Positions 1-7,867 of a stretch of 64,000 nucleotides of DNA are shown here, one piece after another. A program made the position numbers and the translations under genes. The stretch spans positions 1 to 64,000 of the forward strand of contig CAZLPU010000017.1 of NCBI GenBank assembly GCA_964561475.1, given 5' to 3'. Below the pieces are notes generated by a model, which worked only from the letters and a program-made list of their open reading frames with translations, had not been told where the DNA came from and did no database searches. Origin of the DNA: CAYUYV01 sp964561475 (lineage in GTDB: Bacteria > Pseudomonadota > Alphaproteobacteria > JAJFIK01). The stretch's first letter is position 1, and each line of letters begins with the position of its first letter.

Positions 1-55
1 TAGAGCGGCGGCCACCCTGTTTAAAGGTGATCGCGATTTTGCGCCCGCCGCTCTA
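1..55. repeat. 55-bp structured intergenic repeat, copy 1
   Basis: An 11-bp inverted repeat closes the element (1-11 with 45-55). Inside it sit two small hairpins: CACC at 13-16 with GGTG at 26-29, and CGC at 32-34 with GCG at 41-43. The predicted fold is a three-way junction. A second copy at 57784-57838 matches at 53 of 55 positions. This copy lies beyond the 3' end of the minus-strand gene ending at 197. It may be cut by the window edge only if it extends past its own palindrome, which the second copy argues against. Confidence 0.85.
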
Positions 56-196
56 AGACGCGCGCGGGTGCGCACCACGACTGGCCTGGGCCAAGGCCTT
101 GCGGTCACTTCGGCCAAGGATTCCATGCGTGGTGGTCATGGAGGGGTGTCAGTGTCCTGCCCGATGGGGCAGGCAGCACATGGTGCGGTCCCGGTT
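56..196. other. 3' flank with one perfect 7-bp hairpin
   Basis: No gene is seen here. A perfect 7-bp hairpin occurs at 156-173 (CCTGCCC, loop gatg, GGGCAGG), shortly past the stop of the minus-strand gene ending at 197. It has no T-run on either strand, so a simple intrinsic terminator is not supported. Confidence 0.4.
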
Positions 197-1360
197 TCAG
201 CTGGGAAACGAGGCAATGCCGGCATAGATCGCTTTCGCGAAATGCCGCTCTTCCTCGGTCAGTTCCGGGCGCCACAGATCGAACAACAGGACAACCCGGG
301 TCTCATTGCTGCGGTTCCAGGCTTCGTGCTCGATGGAGTCATCGAAAATCAGTAGGCTGCCTTCATCCCAGGCACGGGTCTGGTTCCCGACCCGCAATCC
401 GCACTGGTCCGGAATGCGCAGCCCAAGATGGGCGATCAGGCGAACATTCATCATGCCCATATGGGGCGGGATGGACGCGCCAGGCTTCAGGACAGAGTAG
501 AGCGCGGTGGGGGAATTGCCCGGCAGTGAAGGCTGCGGGACCTTGGACAGGGCCGCGGCGGTGGCGGGGCAGCGCTCAAGGTGCTCCGGATAGGTTTTCC
601 CCTGACGGAAGAAGTGGTAGGCCCCCCAGTTCTCATTCCCCGCCATGCCCGCATGGTCGGTCGTGCCCGGACGAACGGTTTTCGGGACATAAGGCTCGAT
701 CCCGTCCCCGCTCTCGTAGACCGCCGCCGCTTCCACCTGGATGGCGGGAGCCGCCGCTTCGATCTCGGCGGCCCATTCGAACACGGCTTTGTCGTAGAAC
801 TGGATCTGGGGCAGTTCGGGCAGATAGAAGCGCAAGGGTTTCTGGTGATAGACCTGCTTGCGCCCGAACATGATGTCCAGAGCCTGTCCGATCCGGGATT
901 GGCCTCCTGGATCTTTCAGCCCCGCCTCTTCGGCGCGGGCCCGCAGATGATCCTCATAGCGCCGGGCGGCCGTGGCGGTTTCCTTCTCAACCCGCTCCAG
1001 TTCCCTGGCAAGGTGGGGGGAGGCCTGACCCCCAGGCGGCGCGGCCTGAAGGGCGCGCATATAGGCCTGGTTGGCCGCATGATTCTGTCCGAGCCCGGCG
1101 AGAGCATCGGCGTGGATGATCAGGGCTTCGCAATTCTCCGGATCAAGACGAACCACATGGGCCGAAGCGTCCCTGGCCGTCTCGTAGCGCTTGAGCATCC
1201 TGGCGACAATGGCAAGACCCATATGGGCATCGGGATGGGTGGATCCGGCATCCACCGCCCCCTTCAGTTTGGTGTAGGCGGTCTGACCGTCCCCCCTGCG
1301 GAAGGCGTCCAGACCTTCGCCCATGAGCCGTGCCTGCACCTGGCTTTTATCGTCTTTCAC
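197..1360 (-). CDS. TPR protein with aspartyl/asparaginyl beta-hydroxylase domain
   Basis: The N-terminal ~150 residues are helical and TPR-like. The C-terminal ~200 residues match the aspartyl/asparaginyl beta-hydroxylase family of Fe(II)/2-oxoglutarate oxygenases: a first His in a PPHMG segment, then a second His in an IEHEAWNRS segment followed by an Arg-containing strand (ETRVVLLFD). The family hydroxylates Asp/Asn side chains in protein substrates; the bacterial substrate here is unknown. It starts just after the stop of the exported protein at 1462-2271, so the two probably share a transcript. The start is uncertain: GTG at 1360 is used here, ATG at 1324 is possible, and an upstream TTG at 1456 has no ribosome binding site. 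Confidence 0.75.
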   Translation of the reverse strand: MKDDKSQVQARLMGEGLDAFRRGDGQTAYTKLKGAVDAGSTHPDAHMGLAIVARMLKRYETARDASAHVVRLDPENCEALIIHADALAGLGQNHAANQAYMRALQAAPPGGQASPHLARELERVEKETATAARRYEDHLRARAEEAGLKDPGGQSRIGQALDIMFGRKQVYHQKPLRFYLPELPQIQFYDKAVFEWAAEIEAAAPAIQVEAAAVYESGDGIEPYVPKTVRPGTTDHAGMAGNENWGAYHFFRQGKTYPEHLERCPATAAALSKVPQPSLPGNSPTALYSVLKPGASIPPHMGMMNVRLIAHLGLRIPDQCGLRVGNQTRAWDEGSLLIFDDSIEHEAWNRSNETRVVLLFDLWRPELTEEERHFAKAIYAGIASFPS

Positions 1361-1461
1361 AATCGCCAACCATATCAGTGGGAGAGGGTCGTCATGGGAT
1401 CCGGCCTGTGATGGGCCGATCTTGCACGGGGACCGCAGCAACCGGTCTCGCGGCAAGGATC

Positions 1462-2271
1462 CTACTGATCCCGCCGCTCCGCATGGACCCAGGGACCCCG
1501 GTCATCGATCCGCATACGGTAGCTGTTCATCATGCCCCGCTTAATGACCGCGTGGTGGACGTCCTTGGCGGCGGACGGACGGATCTTGCTGCCCCGTTCT
1601 TGTTTCCAGACCTGACCGTTGACCAGGGTCACGATAATCCGGTCGTATCCGTCATATTTGTAGGAGGCAATGGCAGCCCTGATCTTCACCGCCTCGCCGT
1701 CACCGTTGCGTTCCAGGATCTCCACACCATCCGTGTCCTGCTGGAGCGGTGTTTCCTCCGCAAGAGGGGGAGGGGGCGGCGGTGGTTGCCGGCGGCCGAA
1801 TTCTTCCGTCTCTGCCTCAATATCCGCTGCGTCCTGCGCAGAAGCGGTCCCACGATCAGGCGTAGCGATAGGGGAGGGGGCGGCCGGGGCCTGAGCGGGC
1901 CGTGACGGGGACGTCGGCCGGGCCGGAGCGGCGGGTGTCGATGGAGCATCTGCCCGATCCCCGCGATCCGCCCGGGCCATTGGGCTGCCCGCCGCGGCGC
2001 GGTCGTAACAGCGCAGCCGGTCTTCCTTGCCGTCGGGCGCCACACAGCGCAGGAAAGGCTCAAGCCCGCGCGTATCCCCGGATTGACCGGATGCCCGGGC
2101 CGTGATCGCAGCCACGGAGGCTTCTTCGAAACAGGTCAGCCGTTGGCCGGCCTGTTCGACAGCACGACAGGCCAGAAAATCGGTATGCGGACCGGTCTCC
2201 GCCGCCGCCGCACCGGTGAGGAAAAGTCCTGATGCAAGGCTGATCCAGAGGGTCGAGACAGCAGATTTCAT
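1462..2271 (-). CDS. Exported protein with paired Cys motifs, unknown function
   Basis: About 269 residues. A signal peptide is clear (residues 1-24, ending AAAA). The mature N-terminus carries two related motifs of the form C-x(9-10)-RL-x-C-F/Y-(D/E), as in FLACRAV...RLTCFEE and FLRCVAP...RLRCYDR, suggesting disulfides in the periplasm. A proline-rich middle with a PPPPPPP run follows. The C-terminal ~80 residues form a conserved-looking globular domain with NGQVWKQ. Similar Cys motifs occur in alphaproteobacterial envelope proteins of unknown role. ATG at 2271 is chosen because it starts the signal peptide. It lies immediately upstream of the hydroxylase-like gene. Confidence 0.7.
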   Translation of the reverse strand: MKSAVSTLWISLASGLFLTGAAAAETGPHTDFLACRAVEQAGQRLTCFEEASVAAITARASGQSGDTRGLEPFLRCVAPDGKEDRLRCYDRAAAGSPMARADRGDRADAPSTPAAPARPTSPSRPAQAPAAPSPIATPDRGTASAQDAADIEAETEEFGRRQPPPPPPPLAEETPLQQDTDGVEILERNGDGEAVKIRAAIASYKYDGYDRIIVTLVNGQVWKQERGSKIRPSAAKDVHHAVIKRGMMNSYRMRIDDRGPWVHAERRDQ

Positions 2272-2389
2272 AGACCTGTTTCCAATGCTGATACGCGTTC
2301 CGAAGGCCTTGACGGTACCAAAGCCGCTGGATTCCGCAACCGCTGCCTCCCTTGGATCGCCACCCGTGTCCCCCCTCATATCGCCCCCC

Positions 2390-3673
2390 TTACATGGCGC
2401 GCAGGGCCTGTTCCAGATCAGCGATGAGGTCGCTGGGGTGCTCGACACCCACGGAAAGGCGCATCATGGCCGGGGTGATCCGCAACTGCTCCAGCATCTG
2501 GGGTCCAAGGGCGGAATGGGTGGTGGTGAAAGGATGGCAGATCAGGCTTTCCGTGCCCCCCAGGCTCACCGCCAGATGGATGACCTCGAGCCGGTCGAGG
2601 AACCGGAACGCCTCCCGCTCGCCGCCATGGATTTCGAAGGAGAAGGTCGAACCGGGGGCAAGGCACTGACGATTATAAAGGGTGTAGGCCGGATCCGCCG
2701 GATCCAGAAAGCCCAGATAATGGACATGGGCGACCTTCGGGTGATCCGCCAGGAATTCCGCCACCTGACGGGCGTTTTTCATGGCCGCGGTCATGCGCAG
2801 TTTCAGGGTCTCCAGGGAGCGCATGATCAGCCAGCTCGTATGGGGGTCGGGGATCGTCCCCAGTCCCGTGCGCATGGCCTTGATCTTGGTGATCGTGTCC
2901 CGGTCCGCGAGGGCGGCGCCGGCCACAAGGTCACTGTGCCCGCCCACATATTTGGTCAGGGAATAGATGACGATGTCGCTGCCGTGCTCCAGGGGCCTCT
3001 GCCACAGGGGGCCGAGAAAGGTGTTGTCCACGATCACCGGGGGCCGGTTGCCCTGCTCCGCGCCGATGCGCTCCGCCACTTCCCGGCAGTAGGCAAGGTC
3101 CACGAGGCCGTTGGTCGGATTGGCCGGGGTTTCCACATAGATGGCCCCGATCCGCCCCTGGGCCTTGGCCCGCTCTACCGCATCGTCAATCCCATTGAAC
3201 GGCTCACCGGACAGGAACCCCTCGGGCTTGATCCCGAATTCGGGGAGGGTGTTGTAGATCAGAGCCTGGGTGCCACCATAGAGGGGTGCACTGAAGACCA
3301 GGGCATCGCCTGGGCGCAGGAAGGTCATCAGGGTCGTGGAAATCGCCGCCATGCCGCTGGAAAAGACAAGGCCGTTGTCCGCGTCTTCCCAGAGGGCGAG
3401 ACGGTCCTCCAAAACCTCCAGATCCGGATTGTTGATGCGGGAATAGATCAGGCCTGCTTCCGCCTCCTCGCTGGCGTCCCGGCCCGTGGCCACGGCGAAG
3501 AAATCCTTGCCGTCCTGGGCGGTGCGGAAGACGAATGTGGAGGTCTGGAACACCGGGATCTTGAGGGAGCCCTCGGAGAGATGGGGGTCATAGCCATATC
3601 CCATCATCAGGGTTTCCGGATGCAGCGGTTTTCCCGCCACGGTGCGTCTGCGATAGCTCTTATGCTTAACCAT
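2390..3673 (-). CDS. Cystathionine gamma-synthase family PLP enzyme
   Basis: 427 residues, the normal length for the Cys/Met metabolism PLP enzymes (fold type I). The PLP lysine lies in YSLTKYVGGHSD, the cofactor Asp in VIVDNTFLGP, and the C-terminus has the SLGGTESL and SVGVEHP signatures. Members carry out gamma-replacement or gamma-elimination on homoserine esters, cystathionine or methionine. The precise reaction (MetB, MetZ or methionine gamma-lyase) cannot be decided from motifs alone. The start ATG at 3673 follows AGGAAA. The frame stays open upstream, but that extension looks non-coding. Confidence 0.88.
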   Translation of the reverse strand: MVKHKSYRRRTVAGKPLHPETLMMGYGYDPHLSEGSLKIPVFQTSTFVFRTAQDGKDFFAVATGRDASEEAEAGLIYSRINNPDLEVLEDRLALWEDADNGLVFSSGMAAISTTLMTFLRPGDALVFSAPLYGGTQALIYNTLPEFGIKPEGFLSGEPFNGIDDAVERAKAQGRIGAIYVETPANPTNGLVDLAYCREVAERIGAEQGNRPPVIVDNTFLGPLWQRPLEHGSDIVIYSLTKYVGGHSDLVAGAALADRDTITKIKAMRTGLGTIPDPHTSWLIMRSLETLKLRMTAAMKNARQVAEFLADHPKVAHVHYLGFLDPADPAYTLYNRQCLAPGSTFSFEIHGGEREAFRFLDRLEVIHLAVSLGGTESLICHPFTTTHSALGPQMLEQLRITPAMMRLSVGVEHPSDLIADLEQALRAM

Positions 3674-3829
3674 GGCCGTTTCCTGTTGGATGAGCCTTTG
3701 CAGGCGTCTGGCTGTGGATCTCACCTTCTTCTTTAGGGCGTAAACTCTTTCAACGCCGCGAAGAAAAGGCGCCTCTGAAACCGGATGGGAGCCTAGCACG
3801 ACAGCGCGCAACAGGTTTGCCCAGTCATC

Positions 3830-3851
3830 AGTCATCAGTCATCAGTCTTCG
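3830..3851. repeat. 7-bp tandem repeat (AGTCATC)
   Basis: Three consecutive copies of a 7-bp unit plus a partial unit lie in the spacer between the divergent PLP-enzyme gene and msrA. Confidence 0.6.
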
Positions 3852-3995
3852 ATGAATGGTCGGCGGCGGGACGAATGGTCCGACGGGTCCGGTTTCGGTT
3901 AAGGGTTGCTGGTTGTACCGGTCTTGTTCTCCCTCTTGTCAACAATGCGGGGAGGGGAGACGATGCCCCCTGAATGATGCATGAGGGAGATCGAC

Positions 3996-4586
3996 ATGGT
4001 TCAGGGGGACCAGGAGAACGCGGGCAAAGGTCAGGCCGAAACTGGTGAGTTCGAAACTGGGCAGTTCGAAACTGGACAGGCCGGATCTGGGGATGACACA
4101 GCCGCTCCCATGGAAAAAGCCACCTTTGCCGCCGGGTGTTTCTGGGGCGTGGAGGAGGCCTTCCGGGATGTGCCCGGCGTTGTTGATGTGGAGGTCGGTT
4201 ACACCGGCGGAACCACGGACAACCCGAGTTACGAAGATGTCTGTTCCGGGCGAACAGGCCATGCGGAAGCGGTTCTGGTGACCTTCGACCCGGGGCGCAC
4301 GGCCTTCGAGGACCTGCTGTTCGTCTTCTGGGCCACTCATGACCCCACGACTCCGAACCGCCAGGGCTTCGATATCGGCAGCCAGTACCGCTCGGCCATC
4401 TTCACCCATTCGAAGGAACAGGAACGCACCGCGCGAGCAAGCCTGCGGGCGGCCCAGTCCAGTTTTTCCCGGCCAATCGTGACCGAGATCGTCGCGGCGG
4501 GGCCGTGGTGGCGCGCCGAGGAGTATCATCAGCGCTACATCGCAAAATCCCGGGGTCTGGCCCAGCCAGTGCCGAGGGACACCTGA
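3996..4586 (+). CDS. msrA: Peptide methionine sulfoxide reductase MsrA
   Basis: Reduces methionine-S-sulfoxide in proteins using thioredoxin. The catalytic Cys (about residue 48) is in the diagnostic GCFWG motif, followed by VEVGYTGG and a conserved GRTGHAEAV. The last ~35 residues contain no resolving Cys. The N-terminal ~37 residues precede the domain and are low complexity, built on three 5-residue ETGEF/ETGQF/ETGQA units encoded by a 15-bp tandem repeat. ATG at 3996 is preferred over ATG at 3981 because GAGGGAGA sits at proper spacing. ATG at 4110 would give the bare domain. A cytosolic repair enzyme, divergent from the PLP-enzyme gene. Confidence 0.92.
   Translation: MVQGDQENAGKGQAETGEFETGQFETGQAGSGDDTAAPMEKATFAAGCFWGVEEAFRDVPGVVDVEVGYTGGTTDNPSYEDVCSGRTGHAEAVLVTFDPGRTAFEDLLFVFWATHDPTTPNRQGFDIGSQYRSAIFTHSKEQERTARASLRAAQSSFSRPIVTEIVAAGPWWRAEEYHQRYIAKSRGLAQPVPRDT
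4037..4081 (+). repeat. 15-bp tandem repeat, 3 units, in msrA
   Basis: Three in-frame 15-bp units beginning CGAAACTGG encode repeated ETGxx pentapeptides in the dispensable-looking N-terminal tail of MsrA. Confidence 0.85.
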
Positions 4587-4642
4587 TCGATCCAGCACGG
4601 CAGCTATAATCCACAAAGATAATCTGCAAGGGGAGGAATGCG

Positions 4643-5461
4643 GTGTCCTTGGCTTATGAAACCCTCCATGTGGAACAGGTTGGCGCAGTGGACTGGGTCA
4701 CCCTGAACCGGCCCGAGTCCCTCAATGCCCTCAGCCGGTTGATGGTCAGTGAGCTGCAGGATTATTTCGGCGGTCTTGCGACGGATCTCGACCGGCGGGT
4801 GGTGGTGCTCCGGGGGGCCGGGCGTGGATTTTGCGCGGGCCTGGATCTGAAACAGGAGGCGGGCTCCAACGAGACGGATACGACAGCCCGGTCCGGCGTG
4901 GCAGCGGGTCTTGTCGCCCAACGGCGCATCGCCGAGATCGTCATGCGGATGCGCCGGTGCCCGCAGCCCATTATTGCCTGTGTTCACGGACCCGCCTGCG
5001 GCGGCGGGTTTTCCCTGGCCCTGGCCAGCGATGTCCGGTTGGCGGGAGAAAGCGCCCGTATGAATGCGGCCTATATCCGCATTGGCCTCGGGGGCTGTGA
5101 TATCGGCTCGAGTTATTTTCTGCCCCGTCTCGTCGGGGCGTCCCTGGCTGCCGAACTGATCCTGACCGGGCGGTTCATCCATGCGCAGCGGGCCTATGAG
5201 CTTGGTCTTGTCTCTCAGATCATGCCCGATGGCGATCTGGACGATGCGGCGGCGGCCCTGGCCGACGACATGCTTCAGACCTCTCCCCTCGGCCTGCGGC
5301 TGAGCAAGGAATGCCTGAACATGAGCATTGATGCGCCGTCCATGGAATCGGCCATCGCCATGGAAGACCGCAACCAGATTCTCTGTGCACAGACGGAGGA
5401 TTTCCCGGAAGGCATGCGGGCTTTCCTGGAAAAACGCCGACCCGAGTATCAGGACCGCTGA
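4643..5461 (+). CDS. Enoyl-CoA hydratase/isomerase family protein
   Basis: 272 residues of the crotonase fold. The CoA-binding and oxyanion-hole segments are visible as GRGFCAGLDL and GPACGGGFSLALASD. The helix that carries the catalytic acid reads IRIGLGGCDIGSSYFLPRLVG, so the usual Glu is not obvious and the exact reaction is open. It probably acts on an acyl-CoA in fatty-acid or related degradation. GTG at 4643 is used because GGGGAGG lies just upstream; the nearby ATG at 4638 is out of frame. It lies 56 bp downstream of msrA on the same strand. Confidence 0.85.
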   Translation: MSLAYETLHVEQVGAVDWVTLNRPESLNALSRLMVSELQDYFGGLATDLDRRVVVLRGAGRGFCAGLDLKQEAGSNETDTTARSGVAAGLVAQRRIAEIVMRMRRCPQPIIACVHGPACGGGFSLALASDVRLAGESARMNAAYIRIGLGGCDIGSSYFLPRLVGASLAAELILTGRFIHAQRAYELGLVSQIMPDGDLDDAAAALADDMLQTSPLGLRLSKECLNMSIDAPSMESAIAMEDRNQILCAQTEDFPEGMRAFLEKRRPEYQDR

Positions 5462-5578
5462 AAGGCGGGTAAACGCCGGCAAGCCGCTTTCATGTTTCCT
5501 TAAACACCCTGACATAGCGTTGTGCTGCAACGGTATGAGACCCGGAGTCTGTCCGGGCGCGCAGGAGGAGGCGGAGGC

Positions 5579-6754
5579 TTGGCCCACGCACAGGGTCCGG
5601 ATTTGAAGGATCAAGAGGTCGAGGATCCGCAAGGGGGCGGATCACCCCAGGCCAACCCCGATCCCGAACCAGCGGATGTGGAGGAAACCGGAGCACCCCT
5701 GTTCCGTCTCCGCCGCATGCTGACCAACGCGCCGGTTCTAAGCCAGATTTCCAGTTTCTGGTGCCGTAGCCTCGCCCGTCAGACCATCCTGACCTTCATG
5801 CTTCTATGTTCAGTGTGCGCCGTGGTCGGTCTGCCCATGCTTTTGAGCACCGCCCATTCCTCGGCCAAGGGCCAGGGCGCGGCGGTGGAAGCGGCCCGTT
5901 TAATCGGGGTGCAGATGGGCAGGGCAGTCGCCGGGTCCCCAGACACTGCTGGCGGGAACACCCAAACGCTCGCCGCTGATGATGCCTTGGAACGTCTGAC
6001 AAGCTATGGTGAGGCGCTCGCCCAGACCTATGTGGCCGCGCCCTTGAACAGTCTGGCGTTCCGGGTCGTGGATCCCCGCGGCCGTACCCTCGCCGCCGCA
6101 TTGCGCAGCGGTCCGCTGCCGGAGGGTTTCCTGATTGCCTTTGAAGGTCTGGTGGAAACCGTCGCCGTGAATACGGCACCTGACAGTACTCAAAATACTC
6201 AGCAGGCGGTCCTGCGCCGGGGCGGGGCTCATATAGCCTACGGACCCGTGCTGGATCCTCAATCGGGGGAACGCCTGGGCACCGTCATTCTGGCCCTTCC
6301 CGCGAGCGCGGGCCCTTCCATTCCTATACTGATGGCAGGCTGGCTTCTCGTGTTTCTTCTGGCGGCGTGGTCGGTCCTGCATGTATGCATCGCCCGACCC
6401 ATCCGGCGTCTGCGCAGGGCCTTGGCCCGGGTCGCCGACGGCGATCTGGATTCCAGCATTCCTTTCGTGCGCCAGGAGACGGATCTTGGCGCCATGGCCC
6501 GGGACCTGCGCACCCTGCGCGACCGCCACGCCACGCAGACCGATCTGACCAGGGCCGCCCTCGACAGTCTTGCCCGGATGGACGCGGTCATGGATCGTCT
6601 GAAGCCCGCGGCTTTTGCCGACGTGCCCAGCTTTCAGCCCCCGGAAGCCCGCCAGCCCCCGGAAGCCCGCCAGCCCCCGGAAGCCCGCCAGTCCCCGGAA
6701 GCCCGCAAGTCCCTGGAAGCCCGCCAGTCCCTGGAAACCAGCAAGTGCGCCTGA
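5579..6754 (+). CDS. Two-TM membrane protein with HAMP domain and repeat tail
   Basis: About 391 residues. A polar N-terminus leads to TM1 (TILTFMLLCSVCAVVGLPML), a ~150-residue periplasmic sensor-like region, TM2 (ILMAGWLLVFLLAAW) and a HAMP domain (ARPIRRLRRALARVADGDLD). Instead of a kinase, cyclase or methyl-accepting output there is only a short helix and then six 6-residue repeats (PPEARQ-like) to the stop. It looks like a receptor front end without an effector. The start is uncertain: TTG at 5579 follows an AGGAGG, GTG at 5522 lacks one, and ATG at 5717 is the next option. Confidence 0.7.
   Translation: MAHAQGPDLKDQEVEDPQGGGSPQANPDPEPADVEETGAPLFRLRRMLTNAPVLSQISSFWCRSLARQTILTFMLLCSVCAVVGLPMLLSTAHSSAKGQGAAVEAARLIGVQMGRAVAGSPDTAGGNTQTLAADDALERLTSYGEALAQTYVAAPLNSLAFRVVDPRGRTLAAALRSGPLPEGFLIAFEGLVETVAVNTAPDSTQNTQQAVLRRGGAHIAYGPVLDPQSGERLGTVILALPASAGPSIPILMAGWLLVFLLAAWSVLHVCIARPIRRLRRALARVADGDLDSSIPFVRQETDLGAMARDLRTLRDRHATQTDLTRAALDSLARMDAVMDRLKPAAFADVPSFQPPEARQPPEARQPPEARQSPEARKSLEARQSLETSKCA
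6635..6742 (+). repeat. 18-bp tandem repeat, 6 units, at the 3' end of the HAMP gene
   Basis: Six in-frame 18-bp units (first three nearly identical, last three drifting) encode QPPEAR-type hexapeptides. The gradient from exact to degenerate units suggests slippage-driven growth from the 5' side. Confidence 0.9.
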
Positions 6755-6775
6755 GCGTCCCCACCAGCGCGGCGT

Positions 6776-7648
6776 TCAGACCTTCTCCTGCACCCTGTCC
6801 AGAAAATCGGAAACCAGTTCCAGATAGACCTGGGCATTAGCATCGGTGAAGTCGTGTCCCAGCCCGGGCACGATCTCCAGTTCCGCATCGGGAATATGCT
6901 CCGCGGTGCGTGATCCGGACACCGGGTGCACAAGCCGGTCCGCACCTCCATGAATCACGAGAGACCGTACACGGATCGCCTTGAGCAGATCGCTCCGGCT
7001 GCCATAGGAGGCAAGGGCATGGTACTGGCGCAGTGACCCCTCCGGACAGACCTGCCGGTCAACCTGGGATTCCGCCCGGTAGCGCAGTTCCGCCTCGCCC
7101 GCCGGATAGTCCGGACTTTGAATGGCGGTCCAGAATGCCATCGCAGACTGGATGCAGGCCTCCCGGTCCGCAGGGTCCGGCGGCGGTGCATTGAGGACAG
7201 GCAGAATTTCCGGATCCGGACCAGGCAGGTCGCCATCCCCAGTCGATGACATGATCGAAACAAGGCTGCGGACCCGGCTGCCGTGGCGGCTGGCCAGGAT
7301 CTGCGCGATCGCTCCGCCCATGGACGCGCCCACCATATGGGCCATGGGCACCTCAAGCGCATCCAGAACCCCCAGGGCATCGCGCGCCATATCGTCCAGG
7401 GTATAGGCCGGAGCGCCGTCGAAGGGATTGTCCGGAACACCCGCTCCGGTGATCTTCGTGGAGAGGCCGCAATCCCGATTGTCGAACCGGATCACCCGGT
7501 AGCCCTTCGCTCCGAGCCCATCCACGAGGGACGGCTGCCACAGGGAAAGCTGACAGGCCCAGCCCATGATCATCAGCACGGCGGGCGCGTCCCTGGGTCC
7601 GGTATCCGCGACTTCGATCTCAAGCCCGTTGGCCAGCACACGCGCCAT
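6776..7648 (-). CDS. Alpha/beta hydrolase
   Basis: 290 residues. The nucleophile elbow is GASMG (Ser about 109), and the C-terminal IHGGADRLVHP and GLGHDF segments supply the expected acidic residue and His. The N-terminus (LMIMGWACQLSLWQ) replaces the usual HG oxyanion motif with MGW, as in several esterase-like members. The substrate is unknown. ATG at 7648 is chosen for its AAGGAAGGG ribosome binding site. It is convergent with the HAMP gene (21-bp gap) and divergent from the beta-propeller gene. Confidence 0.85.
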   Translation of the reverse strand: MARVLANGLEIEVADTGPRDAPAVLMIMGWACQLSLWQPSLVDGLGAKGYRVIRFDNRDCGLSTKITGAGVPDNPFDGAPAYTLDDMARDALGVLDALEVPMAHMVGASMGGAIAQILASRHGSRVRSLVSIMSSTGDGDLPGPDPEILPVLNAPPPDPADREACIQSAMAFWTAIQSPDYPAGEAELRYRAESQVDRQVCPEGSLRQYHALASYGSRSDLLKAIRVRSLVIHGGADRLVHPVSGSRTAEHIPDAELEIVPGLGHDFTDANAQVYLELVSDFLDRVQEKV

Positions 7649-7867
7649 GGTACGCCCTTCCTTACTCACAATCCCCTGCCACAAGGCCGCGAATGTTCTA
7701 CTGTCCGGTTAAAAAGCCGCGCACAATGCCGACGCCGTTGTGGAAAAGCAAGGAGAACCGCCCCAAGCTGGCGGCTGGCAAGCCGAGACCCGCAAAAGGC
7801 AGACGCGCGGGCTGGTCCCGGGTCTGGCTGTCACTGGAAACGCGGGGCGTTACGAGGGGAGAAACCG

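Noticed and set aside
156..173. Intrinsic terminator for the hydroxylase-like gene
   Set aside because: The stem is perfect but no T-run follows on the relevant strand.
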